Positions 21,767 through 33,600 of a DNA stretch of 64,000 nucleotides are shown here, in pieces. The stretch is from Amaurobius ferox (Eukaryota; Arthropoda; Arachnida; Araneae; Amaurobiidae). The notes beneath the pieces are model-generated. The model was not told the DNA's origin. It searched no databases and worked only from the letters and a program-made list of their open reading frames with translations. A program made the position numbers and the translations under genes. The DNA is taken from positions 6,526,649-6,590,648 of the forward strand of contig OX578142.1 of assembly GCA_951213105.1 (NCBI GenBank). Direction: 5' to 3'. Positions within the stretch are counted from its first letter, which is position 1; every line of letters starts with the position of its first letter.

Positions 21767-22689
21767 ACATTTTACAAATTAATAGTTTTAATCACTAAAT
21801 CATAACAATGAATTGTGGGCGAATTGTATACAGCTGGTAAAATATTGTGGGCGCCGTTTTGAACGTGCCGTCCATAATCCAATAAGGTGCCTGTGATAAA
21901 CGTTCAACATTTGCAGTTGTTGTAAAAATCAGAATTCTTTCATCTCCAACTGCAGAATCTCTAACTAAAAATAACTCACCAGTTAAAGTGCTTCTTAAAG
22001 TGCTAGAATATATGGCCTATATATACCTTGAATACCTTTCTAAATACCTTGAATATATACCTTGAATACCTTCCTAAATACTTTGAATTCTAACCCTAGT
22101 GACGTCACTGCGATGACCGCCTTAGTGTCGTATTAGTCTGTGCAAGAGTGGGTTTCGGCGGTCGAGATTTTGGCATGTCGAGATTTTGGCTTGTCGGGAT
22201 TTCGACCTTGTCGGGATTTTGACCTGTCGGGATTTCGACCTTGTCGGGATTTCGACCCTGTCGGGGTTTTGTTATGTCGGGATTTCGGCTGTCGGGATTC
22301 TGGCTTGTCGGGATTTCGGCTGTCGGGATTACGACCCAGACCCCTTTTAGTTAGTGATCGTTCGAACAATATCCTTAATATTTTACATAATGAAGGCACA
22401 TCCACAAAAAACTCTACCAACAATCCAAGCATGTCAATTTTGTTACATTATTTCATAGAAAAAAAAATATAAAATATTTGAAGTTGGTTTTATTTTTAAG
22501 CTTTCATAAAAGTACACAATGATTGCTGATAAAAACCTCCTATTCCCATTGTTGTATCAAATTATTTAATACTCCCCTTAAGACTAAATAAGTTTATTCT
22601 TTACACTAGACTTGGACACAATGCACACTTTTAAATCAGTAGCATACGTTAGTTCAGCTGCATATGAGCATGAAATTATGCATATAAGC

Positions 22690-23810
22690 ATGAAATTTGG
22701 CATGATGAATAGTCATATATATCCTAAGGATCATCTTAACGGACCCTTCAAAAGTTACACATAATTCCAAGGTGGTAGCCAAAATTTCAACTTTCTCTAA
22801 TTACGGTCTGATTTTATTAATTTTCATTATAAACATGTATTTTCAGATGCTAAATATGAATTACAAATTAAAGTTTACATTTTGAAATCAATTTTGCTAT
22901 TTACTGGCAAATTTGATTGATTTTAAATTTTATGCGTATGTTTACAATTTTTAATGATTATCATATTTTGTTTAAGATTTTCAAAGTCGTAGAAATAGTT
23001 GCTAATCAATAGAAAACGGCTTCGGCCAAGTTCCATGATAATGCCAAAAAGTTTCAGACTACTTGACCCAAAGAAGCAATTGACGTCTGTCCAGAATGAG
23101 ACCAAGATGAACTGGAATTTGTGTATGACATGTCAGAATATTTCCAAGGAAAAGTTAACTTGTCCAGAATATTCCAAAGATATATAAAAAAAAGTACCTA
23201 CGCATCATTGGCTTGAAACCTTCTCACATTTCATGAACTTGAAGAACTTTCAGATCAAACACTGGTAAGTAGATGAAGGTCTGGATATCGAAGCATCTAT
23301 GATGGCCAATAATGATAAATACAATCAATCATGCAAATTAAAATATATACTTAGTTCTATATCTCTTCTTTTGGAATATTCTGGACATGTTAATTGTTCC
23401 TTGGAGATATTTTAACATATCATACACAAATTCCAATCTGTATTTATTGGTATCATTCTAGGCCAATGTTACTATTTACATTATTCACACACACCGAAAT
23501 GGATGGACAACCTTTTTTCTATAAATTAGTAACTATTTCTACACCCCCGACAGTTTGAACAAAATAGGATAATTTTTGCTAGTGTTAAAACCGAAAATCA
23601 ATGACAAAGTTTGTAATTTTGGCTGCCATTCATTTTTAAGGACTTCTTATTGCAAAATGTTAACTTTCACTTCGAATTCGTATTTAGCACCTAAACATAC
23701 ATATCTAAACTGAAAACCAATGAAATCAGAGTATAATTAGAGAAAAACCAAATAACTTAAAATGATCCTTAGGGTATATTCATTCATCAGGCCATATTTT
23801 GTTTTCCTAC
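22690..23810. mobile_element. Foldback (long inverted repeat) element
   Basis: Two diverged arms in opposite orientation, 22,690-23,187 and 23,358-23,810, separated by about 170 bp. Outer matches centre on CCTAAGGATCAT (22,722 against the complement near 23,765). Inner matches centre on TGGAATTTGTGTATGA and TGTCCAGAATATTCCAAA (about 23,112-23,178 against 23,377-23,440). No coding frame; a non-autonomous element or an old inverted duplication. Ends and target duplication are not resolved. Confidence 0.72.
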
Positions 23811-24255
23811 TTAAGTGAACAATTGTGTGAATATCACCAGCTCCAGCCATGACGTTGCAGAATATTTTAATATTTTATAAATAACATTAAAAAAATTACG
23901 AGATTCCATATCAAAATTTGCATGTATTTAGTAATTGTAGTTAAATTACAAAACTATAATAGCTGATTTAAGTTAAAATGAGTTAAATGTTGATCCTTTC
24001 TGCATTTAATCTTTCCTGCATTTGATCCTGTTCCAGGACTTATTTCAAGCAACATCCTGGAAAATAAATGTTCAAAACATAAAATAGAATATATAAAAAA
24101 TTTGAGAATAAAAGAGTAAAAATTAAATATAACTATAAACAGTTCAAAATTGTTAGAATACAATGTTGTCAGAATTGTTTTTGACCTAGAAATGGTTTCG
24201 TTTTTAACATGCTGATTTTCAAAATTATATTGGTTAAATTTCATCCCGAGTCAAA

Positions 24256-24636
24256 AGTGTTTTTATATAAGATAATCTAAGATGACTTATAATATGTATA
24301 ATACCAATTTTAATGTTCAACCGTTTTAAAATTGAAAAAAGACGTTTTCTCTAAATTTATGCCTCAAAATTACATTAATAAAAAATAAGAAAAATATTTT
24401 ATGAAATCACCATTTCACTCAATAATTTTAGTGGATAATAAATGTCACCAAAACAGAAAAATCATTCATATAAAATTATGAATCTAAGATGCTTTAGAAT
24501 ATGTATGGTATTAATTATAATATTCAAATTCTTTAAAATATTAAGAAAAAGTCATTTTATTTAAACTTATACTCCAAAATTACATTAACTAGAAAAGGAA
24601 AAAACTTTTTGTAGAGATATAATTTCACTCAATGTT
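24256..24636 (+). repeat. Diverged tandem duplication, about 207 bp
   Basis: ATCTAAGATG at 24,275 and 24,482, followed in both by similar AATATGTAT, AAAATTACATTAA and ATTTCACTCAAT blocks. Non-coding. Confidence 0.7.
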
Positions 24637-24685
24637 TTTTTAACACTTTACAACTAAGTTGAAACGTGTGTTTGACTTTGTTCAT

Positions 24686-24720
24686 TCTGTCTGCCTGCCT
24701 GTCTATCTGTCTGTCTGTCC
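24686..24720 (+). repeat. CTGT-type tetranucleotide microsatellite
   Basis: CTGTCTGCCTGCCTGTCTAT-type repeat followed by TCCATTGAACACGATAACTG. This microsatellite-plus-flank layout looks like the start of a dispersed repeat, but I cannot name it. Confidence 0.7.
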
Positions 24721-27700
24721 ATTGAACACGATAACTGCGGTAAAAATGACTTTATCAAAATGAAATTTTAGTATGTTGTTCAGACGGTCTGTATGGACCC
24801 ATGGGAATGTAAATGAATAATATCACCCAATTAGTTTTGGATTGAACCCGGGTTGAAAAAATTAAATGCATTGAACCCTATGGGACCTAATTTTTCAAAC
24901 ATTTTTTAAGGGAATTTAAAATTCACAAATTGCTTCGAAAGTTTTAGGAAATGTTTAAATAATCCCAAAAAATATATAATAAGAATTTTAGCAAAATATA
25001 TTCAGTAGTTTTTCAAATAAAAATTTAAATAATAATTATATCTTTTATATGAAGAGATCACGTGACTCACTTCAAATTAAAAGATGGCATCCATCATGTG
25101 TTAAAATCGTGATTTTTAAAGTTCTTTTTAATTCATATTGAGTGTTGTATCCGTCCTAAAACAGCTTTATTTTTGCTTAAATTCTGTTCATCTACATACT
25201 GAAACAACGCAATTACAATATATTTGAGTTTAAATGATCATCCAACTTTGATTATTTCTACAACGAAGCCAAATTTTCACTTATGGAAAATGTAAACAGC
25301 AAAATATGTAGAATGAGTTGTATAAGAATTACTGCATTTCTTTAACACAAAATTATTTAGCTCATGGAGTGTGCATAGCTGATAAGAATGAAATATTCAT
25401 TGATTTTACAGAGGGAACGACGATTTTCTCTATGAAGTTCCAAGCGTAGAGTTTAATTACTTGTACCTCCATGTTCTTAAGTTAAATAAAATAAATTATT
25501 ATAGTATTGTGATGAATGAAATGAATGGAAAAATATTTATGAAAGAAATGCTGCTTTTATAGAGAGAGCCAGGCGTGTTATATTTTCATGACGTCATTTG
25601 AATAAATTTCAGTTGTTTTCGATGAAGTTTTTAAATATAATAAATTATTGTAGTATTATGATAATTTTAAAAATATTACCGAGGAATGTATCGTATTTTA
25701 GAGATGTTTAAATAAAATTGCATTAAGTTGAAAAGTGTTTCATAATGAATGCTGTCACTATGTGATATCAATGCTGTCATATAATATCACTAAACTATAG
25801 AGGCATTCATATAAAATCATAAATTCCATCACCACTATTTGGATGCGAAGTCTGAAAATGAAAAGTAATTCAACCGAATATTGGATTCGTAGCAGGTAAT
25901 GTGTTAAGGAGTTGAAAAGTGAAAAAGAATCATGATATTGGAACATTTTATGTTTTATAATGTATTACACTTTAAAAACATACTTTTAATTTCCAGCAAT
26001 AAATCTATATTTTCTTTCAATGTACAATTTTTTTTTAAAACATAATATAAAGGCATATTTTTTATAGAGTTGGAAAGCATGAACTATTTATCGAACAATA
26101 AATTAATACGACAGCTTGCGCGCAAAACTGCTCAGAAAATATTACATTAGAAACAACATTTTTAGTATCTAACTATACTTTCAAAGCTATTGCTTATTGT
26201 GAACCAAAATTAATTTATATTTAAAGCACATTTCTATTTTATGAAATGTTTCACTTGAATTTTACCAAATTTTTGAAATCTCGACAATATAATTTACTAG
26301 AAGAATATTTTTGTAACTAGAAAATCTGAAGAAACTTAAGTTCCCTTTGAGGACTAAACAAATTATATATCCTTTGATCCAAAGATTGATATTTTGTGCA
26401 TAAATTATATATTCTGAAAATTTCACGAAAAACATATTTATGACCCTTTAAAACTCAAGCTCATTCGTTGTAATTACTTAATACACGAATTCCATTTTAA
26501 TTTGTTACTTTCTAAATCAGTCGAAATAAACCATAATCACTAAATTATATTTTAGTTGATAAATACAAAACATACTTCTAACTATTTTGTCAAATTTTAT
26601 AAACTCTCAAATCTCCCAATTTTGAGCATTTACTTTTGCAAGAAACATTGGTAAATATCTACAACTATACAACCTATTAATTTAAAGTCCCTTTTCTCAG
26701 TGGAGTAACACGGAAAAGTAAAACTTAAGAAAAATGACCATAAATGAAAGAAGACATTTAATTTTCACTTTCATTAGATTCCGCTGTGTGAAGTTACACC
26801 GTTTGTTAATGTTTCCTTTTTAATACCTTCTCAAAGTATTTTTCTATTGAAAATTTTAAAGTTGCACATTTTATGGTCAAATCAAAATATGCTAAGTTTC
26901 AAAGAAAATAATACTGAGAAGAAGTAAAACATAGTATTAGAAAGTTCTATGATACAGAGATTTTAAAAATTCCATATTTCATTTTTTTATGTTTCAATAT
27001 TTTTATAAAGTTCTATTGTCAAATCAATTTTTTAAATATTTTACGCATACTTGAAACAAATATTCAAATCAATCATATATACATATTATTTATCAGTTCA
27101 GTATACATTATGCTTCAATTATAAACACCACAGGGGATTTTTTGTAGTTGAATTATGAATTTTCTCTTTGTCATTGCATACTGTCCAAAAAATCTCAAAT
27201 TACCTTGAGCAAAGCTGCAAAGAGGAAAATTTGTAAATTTTTAAAAATTCGCAGAACTAAGAAGCATTTTAATAGGAATTGGAACATAGAAGATGCGTTT
27301 TATATAAATATTAGAAATGCTTTTGATCATTTTTTAAATTTTTTATACAGTACAAAATTACATCAGTTTAATACCTGTGCATGTCCAAAAGAGCGAGAAA
27401 AAATTCTGACAACTTAACAAGCTAGACAATTATCACTTAATTAGAAGCTTTGCATTAAAAACAGAAACAATAGTTAGAGTATAAACAAACCTTTAATCTA
27501 TCAATTTTATATTTTTTCAAAACATGGAGAATATTAGAGTAGAAAAAGCATCATGAAACATCATTAGTACCTCTAGTGATTTTAAAACACACATACCTTA
27601 ATTTTACACTCAGAAACAAATCCACTATTAGATAACTGCTTAGGAACTTGCTTCACTCTATGGACCTTATGTACTCCTATTATATTTAAACAATCAATCA

Positions 27701-28811
27701 AAAAGTATTATAAGTTAAAAAAGTGAGATCCAGATTTTTAGTAAAAATATCTGAAAAGTTATGTATTACAAAAGAGTAATTTTGTTATTTTCTATCTTTT
27801 GAAATCCTAGAAACAACTTTATAAATAAATACTACCTTGTTAATCATTATTATGCCTTTTCCTTTAGAATAATGAAACTTTGACTTGCATTTTATGCTTT
27901 TTAATGAGTTAAAGAATTTTATCTGAAATAGTGAAATACCTATCGATTATTAGCAAAAGGAGTTTATGAACAACATTATGAACAACATTATGATTAACAT
28001 ATTTTAGATTTATCTGCACATATACAGAGTTTAAATGATTTACATTCCCTGAACGTTATACAAAACTAGAGATTTTATAATCAGAACTTTTTCTGCCGTT
28101 ATCAAAATACACTTGTATATTATAATTTCATCTATACATTTTATTACAAATTATTGTAAGGATATCTTATGAGATATTTTTAATATAAATTTAAATGTAA
28201 AATCATTTTAGCTATTATATTAATTAAATTAAAAACAAATTTAATAAATACGATCTAAAGCATTTTATTTTCAGTTTTTAATTTAATTTTTCAATATATT
28301 CTTAATTTTTTTTTTAAATTTCTGCTTCTATATAATTTTCTCTATTTTTTTAATTAAACCCATTTATAAGGAATTTCAAAATTACATTGTATAAAGAAGT
28401 ATCACTTAAAATAGATATATTAACAATATTACCTTGTCAAGTAGAAATAAAATTGTTTGATTTACATAATTTATAGAGTAATGTATATTTCTTAATTCAA
28501 ATAGTATGACGGATCCAAGAACTGATAGCTAATGCTTTAGTAAAATTCATGTGTATAACATTATTTTCATGAAGTGTCAAAATACAGTGCTATATTAAAT
28601 ATATGACACATATTTGTTAAACTATGAATTTTGCCTAATTTATAGGATCAGAGGATAGGGAGTGACTGATTTTTTCTGAGTTTCATATTGGTGCTTAATG
28701 TATAGCTTTTGTCATGATCATTATTAAATTTAGCCACCTCTTTAAACATAAAATAAAATAGCTAGCACCTAAAAAAAAACAGTTTGAGCTTCACTTATTG
28801 CTCTAGATTAA
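24721..28811. other. A/T-rich intergenic DNA
   Basis: No recognisable gene. The longest frame is 89 codons (27,148-27,417) and shows no domain I know. A partial internal similarity links 25,490-25,530 and 25,630-25,670 (AATAAATTATTRTAGTATT). The segment from 24,720 to about 25,450 (TTGGATTGAACCCGGGTTGAA and similar) may be an old dispersed repeat. Confidence 0.5.
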
Positions 28812-29159
28812 TTAACTCTATTGAAATATCATAATAGCAGTCATACATGGCTTTTGTGACTCTAAAACGACACATTATATCCATATAATATTCACAATAT
28901 ACTGTCAAAAAGTTTAGCACTTGCCTCTGAATGTTTTCTGTTCCATATACTTGATACTTATAGCAAACAATCACTCTCTCTATTTAACTCTCAACTTAAC
29001 TCTATTGAAATGTCATAATAGCAGTCATACATGGCTTTTGGGACTCTAAAACGACACATTATATCCATATAATATTCACAATATACTGTCAAAAAGTTTA
29101 GCACTTGCCTCTGAATGTTATCTGTTCCACATACTTGATGCTTATAGCAAACAAACACC
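28812..29159 (+). repeat. Recent tandem duplication, 184-bp period
   Basis: Copies at 28,812-28,974 and 28,996-29,159, nearly identical with only a handful of differences, separated by about 21 bp. Begins TTAACTCTATTGAAAT and ends near TTATAGCAAACAA. No coding frame spans a unit, and no known RNA fold is evident. Confidence 0.9.
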
Positions 29160-30488
29160 ATTCAAGCTTGGATTTAATATCTTGTCTTCAAGGTTCCAAA
29201 GAAAAGAAACTACCTGAAATAAAGATCATCACATTTCATAAAATTTCAAATGTAACCCTTTGACACTTAAAAATTTTAATTACGAACGTGTTACTGTATT
29301 ATGCTGCTTATAGTTATCATTTGTAAAAATAATGTATTATTTAAGATTAAAATGTGTAAACATGAAGGCTAATTCTACCTTTAGTTTTATCTATATATTG
29401 AGATATATTTATATTTAGATCAATTTTACGCTTTTAAAATAGATAAGATATTTATGTAATATCCTAATATGGTATTAATGAATATTATTTATTGTAGCCA
29501 TTTTAAAAGAAGTTTAATAATCATTTTAAGAGAAAAATCAACTATCTAGTAGATGCTACAGCAAAATATTGACTCCTAGTTATACCAATAAATCAGTACT
29601 AGATTAGCTGGGGTGTAAAAGTGCAGTTACTCAAGAACAAGCTATTAATGTTGGAGGCGGGTCGTAAAAACCAGAATTCAATATATTCTTAGCAAATGTA
29701 TCAGATGTTTTATGAAACTTCAAAACAGTTTAAGAAGTAAGTGTGAAAAATCTATATTTTAAGTTCCTTTTTTATTTAAATTTTCTGATTTATAAGTGTT
29801 ATAGTGAAAACTATATCTATTTAGCTAATATGCTCACAACGACATTTCTGAGTTGTAGTCAGACAACAGTGTGCACAGAAAATTTTTATATAAAGGTAAT
29901 GAGGAGCTGTATTTGTTCTATGGGCTATTGAGTATTAGTGTTCTATGGGCTATTCAGTATTGAGACTTTTATTTTTCCTATGAAAAAAACAAACGCTGTA
30001 AGCATTTTATATACACGTATCATTAAAAATAAAACTAAAAATTCATATTCAAGGCATCTATGAAAAAACAAGACTTGTAAACAAAAATTGTACAGGTTTG
30101 GATTATGTTTTAGCTTAGGATTGCAAACAAACATTTTGATCCTGATCCGATGAGAACCTGAAATATTCTTAGCAAATTGGTTTATGCAATGGTTCTAGAT
30201 TGTTTTATTCTTCAGATGTAAAATTTTTCATCAATAGCGACTTTTATAAAAAAACACATTGATTTTCTATGCAATTTTTTTTATAAAGACAATGATTATG
30301 AGACAAGATAAATGCTTGAATGACAATATAACTTTGAATACTTCTGTAATTTAGATTTTGGGAAATTGTAGCAAGTTTTTATTTTTTTATTTCAATCAGA
30401 CCTAATTAGTTCAAATCATCTACTTTTAGATTTTGCAACAAATTTTATTTGTAATGACATTGATGTTAAAAATATTTAAAGAAAACAA
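29160..30488. other. A/T-rich intergenic DNA
   Basis: Nothing recognisable; frames here are 63 codons or fewer and resemble nothing I know. Confidence 0.5.
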
Positions 30489-30609
30489 GAAATATTTAGA
30501 AAGAATATTTTGAAAAGAAATATTTAGAAAGAATATTTTGAAAAGAAATATTTAGAAAGAATATTTTGAAAAGAAATATTTAGAAAGAATATTTTGAAAA
30601 GAAATATTT
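30489..30609 (+). repeat. 28-bp minisatellite, four units
   Basis: Four identical units of a 28-bp sequence beginning GAAATATTTAGAAAGAATAT, plus the first 9 bases of a fifth. The lack of change between units implies very recent expansion. Confidence 0.95.
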
Positions 30610-33600
30610 GCATGTCTTAAATATTTGCCAAGTCCTTGTTTTTCCAAGATTTTATATAACATTTTTCGCTTAACTTTTAATTTTGGATATTGCTGCCTGA
30701 TTTGTAATTGGAAATATTTTGTTTTGTTAGTGATAATTTTTCTTACTAGTTGGTGACATTTTTTACTTTGTTGTTGCTAATACAGTTTTTTTACTTTGTT
30801 AAATTACAATTTGGAAAATTTTACATGTCATATATGGGATGAGTTGTTTGAATCAAAAATGACATATTCCAGTTTAAAACTTACATTTTCTTATATTTTT
30901 AAGCATCTATCCTTCAGAAAAGTAATTTTTCTTGAATAAAATATACTATCAAATTTCTATTTCTTCTACACTATTGAAGATAAAAATTTTGTATTTTTAG
31001 CTCATAAATTTCACTTAAATAGATGATATTTTACTTTTAAAATCGGACAATATGTCTAATTATATGGGAAGAACCTTTTATTTGTTTGAAATTTCAGATA
31101 AGGCTTGCATGCATATAATGGGAAAAGATATTAAAAATCTTGATTGACAGCTAATTCAATTTAAATATATTTTTATTAAGTGTCTAGGTATAGATAAATA
31201 TGACTGCCATATTTTATAAAGTGTGTTTACGATAAGCATATATGAAAAATTCTATAACTTTGTCTTATATGCAACCTCAAATTCTTTGCAGATGGGTTTT
31301 ATTGCAAGGAATGTCCACACTTAATAATAAAAGTTTTGAAATACAAGGACTACATATTAAATTATGAATTATAACTTTGTGTTTCAGAAATGCCTTATTA
31401 ACAACAAAATTATATTACAATTAAAGTTGGGAGGCACAAAAAGAGTTTAACTAATATGATAATTTTGAATTACATTGGTAAAATGCAGATTGTGTATATA
31501 TATTTAATTTTCATAAACTCAAAAAATTATCCAAATGAACAGTTATTCTTTAATTATTTTATTACTTAAATAATTTTTATTAAATATTCTTTAATTTCTT
31601 AAACATACAATATAATAATAGCAATACATTTTCGAAATTACTGTTTACAATAGCATCCCCCCCCCTCCTCTATCCTTCATAAAACTTCTATTTGCCTTGA
31701 AGCTGGTTAATAAAGTATCCAACCCGTATAATAGAAGTCAATGAATTTTGCCGGCCATTTTTACATTAATAACTTACCATTGAATTTAGCTCAAGCCCCG
31801 CTTAATTCTATCTCGCCCAATGGTTTTATGAGCAACAAATACAGAGATTATGCCAGACATTCAAATATAATTTTTATATCAACCTAATAATTTTGCAATA
31901 AATGCAATTGTTTTCAACTGCTTTTATAGATGCAAATAAAATATAAGATAGAAAATTTTCAAACCATAATGTAATGAAAATTAATTTTATGTAATATTTA
32001 TTTTTTGATTCTTCTTCAAACACATTTTCGAATATGTGACAAATTCAAATTACACAGGTTACTTTTATGAAATTTTAATAGGTATTAAAATTTGAAATTT
32101 ATGCATTGATTTCTTCAACTGCCCTTTAGAATAGTACGATATAAGGCTATTGACATTTAGTGGAGGAGATATTTATATGAAGTAAGGAATGTGACCATAC
32201 CACAAAATGTAGAACACATCTCATGGAGAATTTTTTATGTTAATTATAAATTGCTATTTGTAGTTTTTTACATAATGTAGCGACAATATACAAAACATCA
32301 AAAATACGACAATTATTTACTGTAAATGGCGACTATAAATGTTAAATTTTGATCGGCGATTACAAATGCTAAATATTACCCTAATATAGTTTTCATTTTA
32401 AAAATTTATATTGTAAAATATATACAATGCTAGCTCATAATTGAAATGGAAAAATACATCTATATAAAAACCCTTTACGGACTCAAGGTCTTGAACATGA
32501 GGTCTAAATCTTTCAGGACACAGATACTGGACTGGAAGTGCTTCTTCTTTCTTTGGCGTCCGTCCTTCGAAGAAAGAATCCTCCCTCGAGCAGAAACGAT
32601 TGAAAGGGAAATAATGCTTCCCCCCTGTCTTTGTTAGATAAGATGAGCTAACTTCTCCCCCATAGTCCCGTGACCCGTTTCAACCATAACTTATTGACCA
32701 GAACCCCCCCCCCCTCCAGAAAATTCGTCAAATTTTTAGATTTCTGGCCAAAATCTGCGAATATAATTGAAGTATGCAAAGTGATCTACAATAATACTTA
32801 GGCAGTAGGCTCATTAGTTTAATAAACAGTTTTCTTCTACTAAAAGTAAAGTAAACATAGCAAATTAATAAATGAATAGAATAAAATATTCAATGAGGCC
32901 CCATGTATTCAATGTATTCAAGAGTTTTTAATTTGAGCAAACTTAGAGTACTACTTCGAGTACTACTTTACTATTTCGAGGACCTAGAACCCAACTCTTT
33001 TGAAGGAGCTTCTGAGATATTAACATCTTGACGCAACATTTAGATATCAGCAGATAAATTATAGAAATGTTTTATTGAGAGGCCCATAAAATTCGAAGGT
33101 TATGATTTCGGGCCCGTCAAGCTATTTGATAAAGCCCACTGTTCGAAATTGCGCCACTGGCCCCCCCCCCCAAAAAAAAAATTATATTTACATATTTTGG
33201 GAAATATGGGAGTGTGGGGAAATGACGTGTAAGATAAAATTATGCGGACAGAGATTTTAATATCACAATACATCATATCATAAAGCAAAATTATCTATTC
33301 AAAAAGTTATGCACTTAGTTTGTTAGAGGAACTTAAATGGTATTTTACTAAATTTTGCATGCATTCATTTTGTAAGTTTATTTTTGTATAAATTTTTAAT
33401 TTTTTAATTTAAAAGATAAACTACTATTTGGGAATAAGTTGAATTTAAAACGGAGGATAGGAAAAGTGAACAGTAAGTGTTGTATTCATTTTGTCATTAC
33501 ACAGTACACAAAATTGAAAAAAAAATCATTTAAAAAGTATATATGCAATATGTGTTTTACTCAGATAAGAAAGAGAAGTAATTTGTTTCTTAATGAAATG

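Larger units (their letters stand above)
21037..22340. mobile_element. Inverted-repeat element with minisatellite ends
   Basis: The left end (21,037-21,262) is a minisatellite of units near 17 bp, AAATCCCGACAAGGTCG. The right end (22,151-22,338) is the same minisatellite inverted, and both outer ends start TAATCCCGACAGCCGAAATC. Next to the minisatellites, inner segments are also inverted copies: ACACAGACTAATACAACACTA near 21,278 and GGTCATCGCAGTGATGTCAC near 21,370, against 22,090-22,145. The middle holds a SINE and a short ACCTTGAATACC repeat (22,025-22,085). No transposase frame; the long frames over the minisatellite are artefacts of its composition. I see no clear target duplication. Confidence 0.75.

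Noticed and set aside
27148..27417. 89-codon frame as a host gene
   Set aside because: No recognised motif, no visible splice context and very A/T-rich codons; length is compatible with chance.
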